This document shows positions 1 through 10,516 of a DNA stretch of 64,000 nucleotides, in pieces. Position numbers and translations under genes: made by a program. The stretch comes from Pisolithus tinctorius (Eukaryota > Basidiomycota > Agaricomycetes > Boletales > Pisolithaceae): NCBI GenBank assembly GCA_024663395.1, contig JANFAH010000015.1, forward strand, positions 186,001 to 250,000, written 5' to 3'. The notes below the pieces were generated by a model. That model saw only the letters and a program-made list of their open reading frames with translations, did not search any database and was not told where the DNA came from. Positions within the stretch are counted from its first letter, which is position 1, and the number at the start of each line of letters is the position of its first letter.

Positions 1-1347
1 CTTCATCATTGCTTTCTTCAATCTCTACAATCTTTCTGATCTTTTTGACCTTCTTCTGGGGGGTCTTCCCTTTGTCTGGACATTCTCAGGAGAGGCATCC
101 TTTGTTTCTGCAACTGAAACATCTTCCTTCCTTGATGTGTTGGTCTCTTTCTTCCCTGGAGAGTCTCACTCCATCCACATCCATGGTGTTTGGATCTTTT
201 TCTTCAGAGAGGTTGTTCTTGGGGTAGAATGTCCTCTTTTCTTTCTTTCCAGAAAGTTCATTTATCTTCCTCCATTTGGCATCAAACTTTTGTGCATGTT
301 TGTACTTTTGGAGGATGATGAGCTGCAGGATTGTCAAGTCTATAAAGAGGAATATACTCAGACTTCAAGTTGGTTGAAACTAGAACAATTAACTACCTAT
401 AGAGAGGAATATACTGTAGGTAGGTAAGTAAGTGTTCCAATATAATGAATGGAAGGAGTCCCACCTCAGACTTCAAGTTGGTTGAAGCTGAGGTGCAGTA
501 AGGAAAAATAAACTGCTAAGTGTCCACTTTTGGATTATGTAGTGCTGTGCTTGGTGAACCACAACTAAGGTAAAGGTGATAAACTCCAACATGTACCAAT
601 CATTGATCTTGGTGGGGGTGGTATCCATCATGTGGATATGATTGGCAACAAAAGGTTTTAGTCCCTGAGAGAAGAATTTGATCAGGGTGACATCCTCAGT
701 AATTGTGGAGTCAGCAGCAGCAGTTTGGAAATCCATGATGTATTGTTCCACAGATTCTTTTTGTTTCATGGTATCCAACTTGGTGATTGCAGTACCAGTG
801 GAGTTGGGGGAGGTAAATGAAGCTTTGAAGTCTTTGATAAAATTGGCAAAGGTGCCAAAACTTGGGGGATTCTTTTCCAGAGACATTTTCTGGAAGGTTG
901 CTGCCCAAGAGCAAGCAACCCCTTTCTTCATGTATGACAGTGCATAGACCACCTTTTTGGTGTCAGAGTCATACACTTCTTCATTGACCATGAGATAGGT
1001 CTGGACTGAAAACAGCCAGCTCATGGTGTTCTTTTGGTCTCCATCAAAATCAGATGGGGCACCAATCTTCAATTTGGTGGCTTTGACAGCAGTAGTGCCT
1101 GTTGTTGCCTCTGATGATGAACCAGACATTGTGTTCTGGGGTGGGGGTGGGGGTGGGGGTGGGGGTGCAGGAAGTGTGACAGGGGTAGGTACTGGTGGGA
1201 TGGGAGTACCAAGCAATGTGAGGGACTGAGTGAAGAGATTCAAGAGGATACCAGAGGTAAAGCCTCTATCCAGTTGTTTGGGTTTGTTGGAGGAGGTGTC
1301 AGTGACAGTGCTCTCTTGTTCTTCATCAGATGATGATTCTTCTCATG
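1..1347 (-). pseudogene. Gypsy element A, gag fragment with broken zinc knuckle (runs off the left edge)
   Basis: Minus-strand reading from about 1347 to 1 gives a Ty3/gypsy-type Gag: a Pro-rich N-terminus, then a retrotransposon Gag core (around 1150-560) with the pattern WLFSVQTYL...SWAATFQKM...FANFIKDFKASF...KQKESVEQYIMDFQ. A reading frame near 337-1 holds the basic C-terminal part. Its CCHC knuckle reads CFSCRNKGCLS-stop-ECP, so the usual His is Cys and an Arg codon has become TGA. The two parts are separated by a short duplicated stretch (the motif acttcaagttggttgaa occurs at about 363 and 471) that breaks the frame. Another TGA lies upstream near 1350. Gag would package element RNA. Pol, if present, lies outside the window on the left. 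No ATG is seen at the left-open N-terminus, so the true start is unknown. Confidence 0.75.
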
Positions 1348-1394
1348 TGGGTTGCAATGGTGCCCAATGTTGGTTGTTTTGGGGGTTTTGTTCT

Positions 1395-1739
1395 ACTTTG
1401 CTTGATAATATTCTTTGCAACATCATACTTACCAATCTGTTTACCAATCACCACTGTACTGGTGCAACTGGTCTCTGGTGCTACATTACACTTAGTTTAC
1501 CTTTAGTATTTAAGCCATAGGAACAATTGTTTAGCCTCAGTCTGAAATCAAACTAGTCTCATCTAACCTGGTCTCACTCTGACTTCTGCCTCTTGACTGG
1601 ACTATGGCCCATGCAAGGGAATAGTGCTACTCCTCAGTTGCTAAGTCCAACTAGTCCAACCTTTTAGTATCTCATATCCCCTCTGACCCCCAACTGGACT
1701 CTGGACCAGCTTTGGACTGGTGACAAACCAGACTTAACA
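1395..1739 (+). repeat. 5'-truncated gypsy LTR
   Basis: Matches the second part of the LTR at 63366-63842 from the motif cttgcttgataatattc to the terminal cttaaca. It is in plus orientation although it abuts a minus-strand gag, so it is not that gag's own LTR in place. Its first ~120 bases are missing at the junction. Confidence 0.75.
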
Positions 1740-1750
1740 CCCAGGTTCAC

Positions 1751-2284
1751 TGTAATAAGCATGTCTTGACCCTGGCCAGGCTCAGCCTCACATCTACTCA
1801 TCCTGGCCTTGGACTCACCTGGTCTAACCTCTAATTGGTTTAGCATGGATGACACTACAAAGCAGTGTGCATTCAAGGCACTAACTTAGCCAAGCCTGCC
1901 CCAGCCTCATCCCTGGTCTACTCTCTTCTCTGTCCCAGTTCCCCAGTCTTTGTCATGTTCACTAGTACAGCCTGCTATTCAGTTGCATTACCAATCCTTA
2001 TGAGACCAGCATTACCAGTCTCTGTACTATACTCTACTGTTAGTATATAAACTTGTATCTACTTAGCCTGTAGCCTCAGTCTGAAATCAACTAAGTCTCA
2101 CCCTGAAAACCTCTGTCTTGGTCTTGGACTACACCCCACACAAGGGAATAGCACTGTGCTCTCAGTCACTAAGTCCAAACAGTCCACCCTCTGTTCCCAG
2201 TTACCCTTGGTACTTCAACCCCCTCAGCCTCATGCTACTACTGGTCTTTGGTCCAGTCTTGACCCTGGAACCCCAGACTTGACA
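1751..2284 (+). repeat. Gypsy LTR, relative of the chromovirus C LTR
   Basis: Starts TGTAATA and ends CTTGACA. It shares with the LTR at 39558-40055 the block with a TATA-like agtatataa, the CTCAGTCTGAAATCAAC motif, the CAAGGGAATAGC motif and the end. It is followed by CpG-poor non-coding DNA with two copies of a ggtctatttagcctgg motif (2300-2370). Confidence 0.7.
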
Positions 2285-2399
2285 TTCACCTGGAAAGCAG
2301 GTCTATTTAGCCTGGGGAAAGCCCAGGTTCAACCTGGAAAGGGGGTCTATTTAGCCTGGACAAAGCCCAATGTGGACCCCAGCTACCCTTTCATTTGAT

Positions 2400-2659
2400 G
2401 TATAATATATATATATTATGGAGAAAATGTTTTCTCCAACCATATTAAATTGCTGCTCTGGAGAATCTCCAGGCATGGTGGTGGAGAATCCCCAAAAGTT
2501 GGGAATTCCCAACAAAATGATACCTATTAGGTTAATACATCTATCAGAATCTCCAGACCTAATAGGTCTCCAAAGGGGGTTGACTGAAGTGGACTGATCT
2601 CAACCAGCCTCAGTTCCCTTTCTTTCCTCTCTCAGTATCTATTTTCCTCTGATCTCATA
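2400..2659. other. AT-rich and gypsy 3'-UTR-like DNA, no gene
   Basis: Begins with an alternating TA tract (2402-2420) and short GGAGAA/TTCTCC inverted motifs. From about 2580 it aligns with the sequence just after the chromovirus C pol stop (36327 onward; shared CTCAACC(A/G)GCCTCAGTT), so it is a remnant of the same element family. Confidence 0.55.
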
Positions 2660-2995
2660 CACTGCAAGCATTTCACAATTTTTCATGACCAAACATGTTG
2701 AAAAAATTGAATGAAGAGATATCATGTTATAATGGATGTTTTCACAGACAAGTTCCAAAAATAATATTTCATTTTCTTTGCCTTCCCCACCAGCAAACAT
2801 GAATTGACAGTAATTGTCATCAGACTAGAATCTAATGGTAATTACCATCAATCAATGTTTATAGGTGGGACATGCAAAGAAAATAAATTATTACTTCTGG
2901 ATTTTTGTTTGAAAACATTTAAAATAACATTGTATCTCTTCTATCAATTTTTTTCAACATGTTTTGTCATGAAAAATTGTGAAATGCTTGCAGTG
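2660..2995. mobile_element. 336-bp CACTA-type MITE, copy 1
   Basis: Begins CACTGCAAGCATTTCACAA and ends with its inverse complement. The terminal inverted repeats pair over about 50 bp with one or two mismatches. It is flanked by a 3-bp direct repeat ATA. CACTG ends plus a 3-bp target duplication fit the CACTA (EnSpm/CMC) superfamily. There is no coding capacity, so it is non-autonomous. A related element without the insertion (36391 onward) shows the empty site. Copy 2 is at 34809-35144. Confidence 0.85.
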
Positions 2996-3102
2996 ATACT
3001 TACCTAGTGTCCTTTTCCTTTTCTTTCTGATTTCTTCACACTAGTATATAAGACCAAGATCAGAAATGATGATATTAGCAAGGCAAAAAACAAGTTGTTA
3101 TG

Positions 3103-3464
3103 CTAAGTGGACTGTTCAGCCTTGGCACTGGCCTCATCACCCTCCTCAGCCTCCTCACCCCTGCCTCCAGCCTCCAGACACTCAGCCTCCTCTTGCAACT
3201 TGTCAGTGTTGAGCTCAGATGAACCTAAGTCAGAAGGGCTGGCCAGTAACCTGTACCATATGACTTGTTGATGATTGCCTCTAGGGCATTGGCAACCTGG
3301 CCTGAGTTGGCAACCATGGCCTCCTGCAGATTGACAAGGCCAGTCAGGTTGTTGGTGATTGTATTGGCTATGGCAATCAGGCACTTGAGCTGCTTCCTCA
3401 GGCTTGAGTTGCCATTCCCAGCCCCCCTTGGCTTGCCCTTGATGACCTTGGGCTCACCAAGCAC
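3103..3464 (-). pseudogene. Remnant of the antisense gene of a chromovirus C-type element
   Basis: Minus-strand fragments resemble the C-terminal half of the antisense gene at 38461-39420: a Leu-rich helical stretch (NTITNNLTGLVNLQEAMV) aligns with ANNLASLFELHETTV, and an acidic tail after SDLGSSEL follows. The tail is in a different frame, so the copy is broken. It lies directly before a C-type LTR in the same relative position as in element C. Confidence 0.6.
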
Positions 3465-3931
3465 CTACCTCCAGATGGTCTAGTGTAGGAAGCACTGCAA
3501 AGCAGTGCTCATATGAAGTATGATTTCAGTTGAGCATGACCCAGGCTCATACCCAGTCTGCCCTCATCTCTGTCCCAGTCCCTGGTTGTCCTTGTCATGC
3601 CTTACTGATGCTTATTCTTACCAATTGTGCTACCAATCTTTGTGAGACCAGCATTACTGGTCTCTGAACTATGGATTTCCTCTAGTATATAAGCCTGTAG
3701 ATACTCAGCCTGTACTCCTTAGTCTGAAAACAACTGAGTCACTCCTGAACTCCTGTCTTGGGCTTGGACTTGAACTGTGACCTTCACAAGGGAATAGCAC
3801 TGTGTTCTCAGTCACTAAGTCCAACCAGTCCACCATCTGTTCTCACTTCCCCTCTGTTCTCTAGTCTCCACAGCCTCATGCCCCCCCCAAGACTCTGGAC
3901 TGGTCTTGACCCTGGACACCTGGACTTGACA
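3465..3931 (+). repeat. Chromovirus C-type LTR, 5'-truncated
   Basis: Matches the C LTR from the motif ctccagatggtctag (cf. ctccagttggtctag near 39639) to the terminal GGACTTGACA. It has a TATA-like agtatataagcc near 3684. The first ~85 bases of the LTR are absent. Confidence 0.7.
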
Positions 3932-4369
3932 ACTGTACCCATTTCCATGCCTAGATTACTTGAATAGGTGAATAAACAGATGTTGTTGCTACTTGTGCAT
4001 GACTGAGATGACTTGCATAGATAACTGTGAAGGAGTGTCATGGGTTCATGCTTGGCTTGTCAATGATTGCATGATGGATGAAGGACAAGACTTCCATTGT
4101 TCTAGCACAACCCAACAACAGTAAGAGATTGCATTTTCTTGTCAAGTTCAGCATTGGGAGAGTACTACTATGGCCTGTATTGAGATGGATTGTCTGGTAG
4201 CTATGATAGCCTGCCCTTAATGTACATGTTTCTCTGGCCACTGAATCATCCAGCAGGGGAGTGCTTTGTCAATTGAGAGAAAAGTGTGGAAATTACCATA
4301 GCAGAGAGAATAGGGAGTTCATCATGTATCTAAATGACCAGCTTACAAGCTGAAAGGATTTCTTAAATC
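3932..4369. other. No gene recognised
   Basis: CpG-free, CA/TG-rich sequence. Only short chance reading frames are present, and no repeat or RNA gene was seen. Confidence 0.5.
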
Positions 4370-4852
4370 AAAGTGTTGGAAACACTGCACATATGCACTC
4401 ACATAGACGATTATCCAAAATGATTTCCAGAAGAGCTTGACACAAATCTCTCCAGTCATGACCATGCTGCTCCACAGCAGATTTGACAGCCTGTTGGATA
4501 GTGGCTTTGAAACCAGAACTCTTGTACTCATTGACAGCCAGAGAGACAACATCTTCATTTGCAGGTGCTTGTCCATTTTGCAATAAAAAGTAACAATATT
4601 CAAAAATCAGCAGGCAATCTAAAGTAATGAGTATCACTGAAGGAGAATATGACTACTACTTACCAACACCATGCTCAGCTATTGAGTGAGTGGTGACCTC
4701 TTCTGACAGTGCATTGGGGTTCCCTTCAGTTGTAAGCTTTTCCTAAGTTTGCATATGTGTCATTATGACAGCATCAATCCCATCACAAAATAGGACTTAC
4801 TGTCTGAGGTTGCAGCAGCAAAGAATGCATGGAAATAATCCATATCACCACA
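4370..4852 (-). CDS. Possible 3' exons of a minus-strand gene, unknown product
   Basis: Three minus-strand blocks can be joined by intron-like gaps with GTAAG donors: MHSLLLQPQT, then EKLTTEGNPNALSEEVTTHS..., then APANEDVVSLAVNEYKSS followed by a helical stretch (FKATIQQAVKSAVEQHGHDW) ending near LLEIILDNRL. I do not recognise the family. The blocks lie on the same strand about 1.5 kb downstream of the last GTPase exon that could be placed, with the 82-bp minisatellite between. They could be the C-terminal exons of that gene or a separate small gene. The join is inferred from splice-site sequence only. Confidence 0.35.
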
Positions 4853-5089
4853 GGTGTAAGGAAAATAAAATGATCAAATCACACACATCCTGGTGAATGA
4901 TGACCAAGATGATAACAAGGATAGTAAGTCAGCAGGAATGGAGTTAGCAAGCCACAGAATTGCTTACAAGCTGTGATTACACCAGGAAATGATGTGTGAG
5001 TGAGTTCATGCAACAAATACTAATTCTCAGACATCACTCACATCCTACCACCAAGGGCAGCATAAGTAGACAACTCAGACCATATCCAG

Positions 5090-5995
5090 CCAATCATTGT
5101 ATGAAATTACTCACAAGCTGTCATGGCACAAACAAGCACAGTAGTAGGCAGATATCTGACCAAACCTGCCATGAAATCACTCACATGCTGTCATGGCACA
5201 AACAAGCACAGTGCAAGTGGGGCCAGTCAGCAGACATCCAACCAAACCTGCCATGAAATCACTCACAAGCTGTCATGGCACAAACAAGCACAGTGTAAGT
5301 GGGGCCAGTCAGCAGACATCCAACCAAACCTGCCATAAAATCACTCACATCCTGTCATGGCACAAACAAGCACAGTGCAAGTGGGGCCAGTCAGCAGACA
5401 TCCAACTGAACCTGCCATGAAATCACTCACATCCTGTCATGGCACAAACAAGAACAGTGCAAGTGAGGCCAGTCAGTAGACCTTCAACCAAACCTGCCAT
5501 GAATTCACTCACAGGCTGTCATGGCACAAACAAGCACAGTGCAAGTGGGGCCAGTCAGCAGACATCCAACCAAACCTGCCATGAAATCACTCACAAGCTG
5601 TCATGGCACAAACAAGCACAGTGCAAGTGGGGCCAGTCAGCAGACCTTCAACCAAACCTGCCATGAAATCACTCACAGCCTGTCATGGCACAAACAAGCA
5701 CAGTGCAAGTGGGGCCAGTCAGCAGACATCCAACCAAACCTGCCATGAAATTACTCACACCCTGTCATGGCACAAACAAGCACAGTGCAAGTGGGGCCAG
5801 TCAGTAGATACCCAACCAAACCTGCCATGAAATCACTCACACCCTGTCATGGCACAAACAAGCACAGTGCAAGTGGGGCCAGTCAGCAGACATCCAACCA
5901 AATCTGCCATGACATCACTCACAACCTGTCATGGCACAATGATGCATTCCATAAATGCAATCTGTCAGTGAGCATCCTCCTAAATCTGCCATGTC
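5090..5995. repeat. 82-bp minisatellite, about 10 regular units, decaying to ~6330
   Basis: The unit contains cactcacaagctgtcatggc, acaagcacagtgcaagtggg and catccaaccaaacctgccat. Reading frames recur at exact 82-base offsets (5439, 5521, 5603). Units are 90-98% alike in the core, and more diverged units run on to about 6330. On the minus strand each unit carries a TGTGAGTGATTT motif that resembles a splice donor. The array lies downstream of the last GTPase exon found. Confidence 0.9.
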
Positions 5996-6395
5996 ATCAC
6001 TTACAAACTGTCATTCCACATCCAGATATCATGCAAGTGACACCAGTCAGTACACATCCACCTTCATCTGCCATGAAGTCACAAACCTTCTATATCACAT
6101 TATATGCACATAGCATGTCAGTTCACAATGTGCAGATAACCCTGCTATAAAATACCATACTTCCTGTTATGCCAATCCAAATGAGGTCAGTGAACCTTCA
6201 GCCAACCTTCCATGAAATCACCCACAAGCTGACAGATCAGAAAAATGCAAGGCATTTGCACCACCAGTCAGTAGACAATATTGCTACCCCAGTCACAATG
6301 TTACTCACAACCTTTTATGCCAAAGATATGTGCAGAATGTGTGAGGACATCCATTGCATTTAGCAAACACTGTGGCACCACAATCAGATACTCAC

Positions 6396-8037
6396 ATCAT
6401 GCTTGGGGAACCATCTGAGCATAGTAGATTCAAAATATCTTATGTCATATCTTTCCCCTCTCTCAATTACACTTCTCATCATTCTTCCCACCACCCTTCA
6501 GAATGTCAGAATTTGTGGTGAGTGCACCCTGCTGGCTTACCAGTACACAGCATATGCAATACATAAGCCAATGCTTGACTGCTGGGTTGATATAAGTAAC
6601 CTCTGCAGGCCTTCCTCATTCAATTCCCTTGCTGTGCATTGGATCAAAGTAGTGCAATCTGCACTCTCATTATGCATCTCTGTCAAGAATTCTTACATCA
6701 AGTACAACCATCTATTACAAATGCAGCCCTTGCCTGCCAGTGGGAGATACAATTTAGGTGGGAATTTGCACTGGTCCAGTATCTTTTTGATATGTGTCTG
6801 CCACTTTTCCAATAACAGAGATTCCCTTTCTCTGGCCTTTTCCTTTGCTTCCTCCATCTCCCACCCTTCATCCAGAAGTTCCTCAATGGCAGCAAAATTC
6901 AATGCATCCACCTTTGTTAGCAGCACTACCACTGGGACTATGGAGATCCTTGTCAGTGACAGCCACAATTCCAGAAGTGAACATACCATGTCCTGTGTCA
7001 CACTCATTGAAGAACTTCTGTTCAGCTGCAGTGACTGTCCTGTGGTAGTCAGTCATGGGGATACAATACCTATGTATACCTGATGGTCAGTTGAGTCAGT
7101 AACTGCTCCTAAGGCAATTCTCACCAAATTGCATGGATATGCTTCTTCAGTGTCATTGCAGCTGCATGGTCCAGAACAAACTTTTTCATCTCCTCAAACT
7201 GTTCAGCAGATCCTGCCTCAAACCCTGGAGAGTCATGGAATACAAAGCCTGGGTTACTCTTGAACACAAGCTCATGTTCGATGTTATGGTAGCCACGCTA
7301 GAGGCAATCAACTGTAACTTGACTTGCAATCCAAGGCACATAGCATCTTACCCCTAAAGTGCCTTGCACGACAACATTTTCAACCTACAAATTGTTAGAT
7401 AAGCATCAAAGACTTCACATCAGCATACCTTGTTTCCCTTTCCATCAAATATATCAGGTTTGTCTGCAGTTTTACAGACCCTCTGGAGGATGGTCGTTTT
7501 GCCAGCATTTCCTCTTCCAATGACCAAGACTCGAAATTTCTCAATATTGTTCATGTACTCCTTGGCCATTTGGGGATCCAAATGAAATGCAGCACGTGAC
7601 GGAGTGGTTTCTATTCCGAATCATCAAGGACATCCACATCCGCCAATTAACAGTAGTCATACTTATCGTAGCACCTAGATCAGTCATTTCACCAGTGAGA
7701 TTGCCGGCTGCCGCATTTAGATCTTAGGAACTAGTTGTAGCAGATCATAACGAGCAACGACAACAACAGTACCTGCACTGGCTGTGGCCTCAGCAGCAGC
7801 AGCGTCCGTGGCAACGGCAACCGGAACGGAGCTCGTCATATCACCAGTTGGGTTACTGGCTTCTGCACTCATATCTTAGCAACGAGCCGTCCGATGATGA
7901 CAAGTAAATATGATAGTACCTGTAGTTTCTGTTTCAGCGGTAACCGGATCACCGTGTCTCTTGTGGGAGCGACGAGAGTGAGCGACCCTGGCACACGGCA
8001 AGGAAGCCAGAAACTTCTTTACACGTCCGGGAGCCAT
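6396..8037 (-). CDS. P-loop GTPase (G-domain protein), at least ten exons
   Basis: Splice-consistent exons (minus strand): 8037-7920, 7874-7773, 7722-7675, 7610-7429, 7384-7352, 7297-7125, 7069-6987, 6937-6734, 6679-6541 and 6495-6396. They give 394 codons in one open frame, starting MAPGRVKKFLASL. G1/Walker A is GRGNAGKTT, G3 is DSPG and G4 is TKVD. The C-terminal part has a conserved-looking STQQ and RWFPKHD. This is the layout of a GTPase family widespread in Agaricomycetes whose role is unknown. The intron after 6734 has a GC donor; all others are GT-AG. Exons 2 and 3 look like a tandem duplication (MSAEASNPTGDMT against LNAAAGNLTGEMT). The frame is still open at the last exon, where a GTGAGT donor leads toward the minisatellite, so the 3' end is unresolved. 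GTP binding is well supported; the biological role is not known. Confidence 0.85.
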
Positions 8038-10516
8038 GTGGATTCGAGAGGTACAAGTCTTCGAAATGTTACGAGTGAATAAGGTCTGCAATGAATCAGT
8101 GCGAGCGTTGTTGCCGTGAGGTTCAAGTTCGACGACGACGTGGAGAGACTGATACTATCACAGGCGCCTATCTGTTTTGAAACTTCCCGCCTACACGAGT
8201 AGGGGGCATGTCTTCTCACGTGCCAACTGCCACTGCGCTTTGGTATAGCCTGGTAAATATGTGGGTCTGTAGCAGATGTAAAGGTGACTCGGACGACACC
8301 ATGACCGACTCTGAATAGGGCCATCAGCTGCTACCAGTATCTAGTCCAACTTTGAGCAGTGTGCCACCACCCTCGTCCGATCTCGAAGCTACCCTTGGCG
8401 AATGCATTGCTCTGCACTTATCTCACGCCCAAGTCCAACTGGAAATATTTTTCCGCGCCTGTTCGTGCGTCCCTACTCAGTCATGCAAGACAATTTGATG
8501 TGCATAGGAAAGAGGGTCCGTATTCGCTATTCCATCATGTCCAGTCTTGACCTACTGAGGGGCTGGATAGAGAGGAATTGATCAATACGGAGCAGCCGTT
8601 TTCATGAGACGAAGCGTCATATTTGGCATGGGATATGAATCTACGAGGGACCGGTGTGAATCGGTGCCTTTCCTACGTTCGAGAAGGAAGAGTTGTCCTT
8701 CACGTAGTGGTCGGCGGCCACCGTTAGACGCTCCGAGTTTGTTGGTGTAAAGGCGAGCGCTGTTACTGAAGGTGGTCTGCTAAAGCATCGAGGTGACAGT
8801 TTTCGACATATTACCGAAGGTGACCAACCGCATCGAACTGTGTCGAACTTAGGCGTCTCTCCTCAATAACCGATTGCTATGTACTTTCAACCATCTGCAT
8901 GCCCGCATGCGTCTCCTCCCTCTCCTACGGGCTCCAACTTGTGTATAAGCGATATTTCGGACGGAAAGGCAGATCGGGCATGCACACAAACGTTTTTTGC
9001 ATGTCGACTTGCGCGTTTACTACAGGTGCGGGGAAGGAGAACAAGCTGTGATTAAGGATGGCCGAGAAGGTTACGAAGACTGGTCTCCTAGTGCGATCAT
9101 CAAGGCTGGCCATCCGCTCTAGAAAGACCATCAACATCTGAACTGTACCCAATGCTGCTCAATCCTCGTTTCAGTCTCGTTGCCAATGCCTGACGCAGTA
9201 TGGTGACTGGACGTCTTTGGAAGCCTCTCGCCGTCGGTGGCATGGGGTGGATGCCGAAGCCATTTGCCAAGGCGACTGTTGCGCTCCAGGACGGCCACAC
9301 ACGCGAAACACGCTGGGACTTCTCTTTGGATGTGCGCGCCCCAATCACATTTCCCGTGTAGCAACACTCATTCCATAATCTTTTGTACATATCCTCAGCT
9401 CTCACTTGTGTTCGTTATAGATATAGCTAACGCTGAAGAAGGTGACGGTGAGTGACAAATCAGGTGACCCCAAGCCTCCATAACAATCTCTTGTTTTCTC
9501 CTCCGGCCAATTTGCCCGCACTGCGCCCTGCCGGTTGCAGCAGGATCAAACCCAGCTCTCAGCCTTCTGACCACACCCGTTCGATTGAACTCGTGCACCC
9601 TGAAAGGATCAAGCCTTCAAATTTTCGAACTTCCTATCCACGCATTCGCAATCGGAGTGTTACTCGAAGGTTCGTACAGGAAATCGTTGTAGTCAGTAGC
9701 TATTGAGATGCTTAGTCCGTGCCACCTGGCCTCGCCATCTGGACAAGATTCGTTACCTGCACGGATCCTGAATGACAATACAGACGACCCACAGGTCGTC
9801 TTACAGGCTGCCTTACTTTGCATCGATGCCGTGCGCCTCCCTCCGAATGTCACTGGATATGGGCTTATACCGTCAGCTTCGTTCCGATCAAAGGAAAGAT
9901 GAGAAATGCGAGGGGGTGGTCTCCCGGGCGACATTAGAACGACGACGTCCTCCCCGTAATGTATGCTACATAAACAACGGCTCATCCGAGCGCAGGAAAC
10001 ACCAACGTCGCTGGGATAGGCACTCTATCACACTGGTGGGAGACACTGTCGTTTTAGAAGGAGATCAGGAGATATTAGATGCGAGACAGCTGACGATTAT
10101 CCGAAAAACACGACATGCGTGTGTATCCTACAAAACAAGTAAATGGGACTTTAGCGTTTGATCAAGGAGAAATGTGTTATAAGAGCAGTGCAACAAATAC
10201 GCTGCAATGCCAGCGATCTAAGAAATTACCCAGGTATACTCTGGTATTGCAAGGTGAACTTTCTTATCCTCCAACGTGCATGTACTGCCTCGCTCAGGGG
10301 TCAGGCTGAAGGGATTCGATTGGGTAAAGTGTAAGGGCGCTGCTCCGAGTCGCCTTCGCTTGTGACATGGCTCCTGCACTGCTGACATTATCATTCCACG
10401 TCCTCGGAGCCCTCGGAGGTGAAGTACCTGTTGACGACTGGTGATCGTCTGTCGTGTGTGTTAAGCTCTCAGTAGTACCAGACGTGGGAATCTTCTCTTG
10501 CCCAACGACGACGAGG
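8038..10516. other. CpG-rich spacer, no gene recognised
   Basis: This stretch has normal CpG content, unlike its left neighbour. Short reading frames exist on both strands (for example 9772-10161 plus), but none has a recognisable domain or a convincing splice pattern. It probably holds the promoter of the GTPase gene at its left end. Confidence 0.5.

Noticed and set aside
5090..5995. CRISPR-like array
   Set aside because: Whole 82-bp units are repeated with no distinct spacers, in a eukaryotic sequence: a minisatellite.
6403..7083. 226-residue plus-strand frame
   Set aside because: Opposite to the GTPase exons and introns, which carry the recognisable motifs. Low CpG and few stops in that frame make it open by chance.
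8019..8324. 101-residue minus-strand frame upstream of the GTPase gene
   Set aside because: Overlaps the first GTPase exon in another frame and has no recognisable domain.
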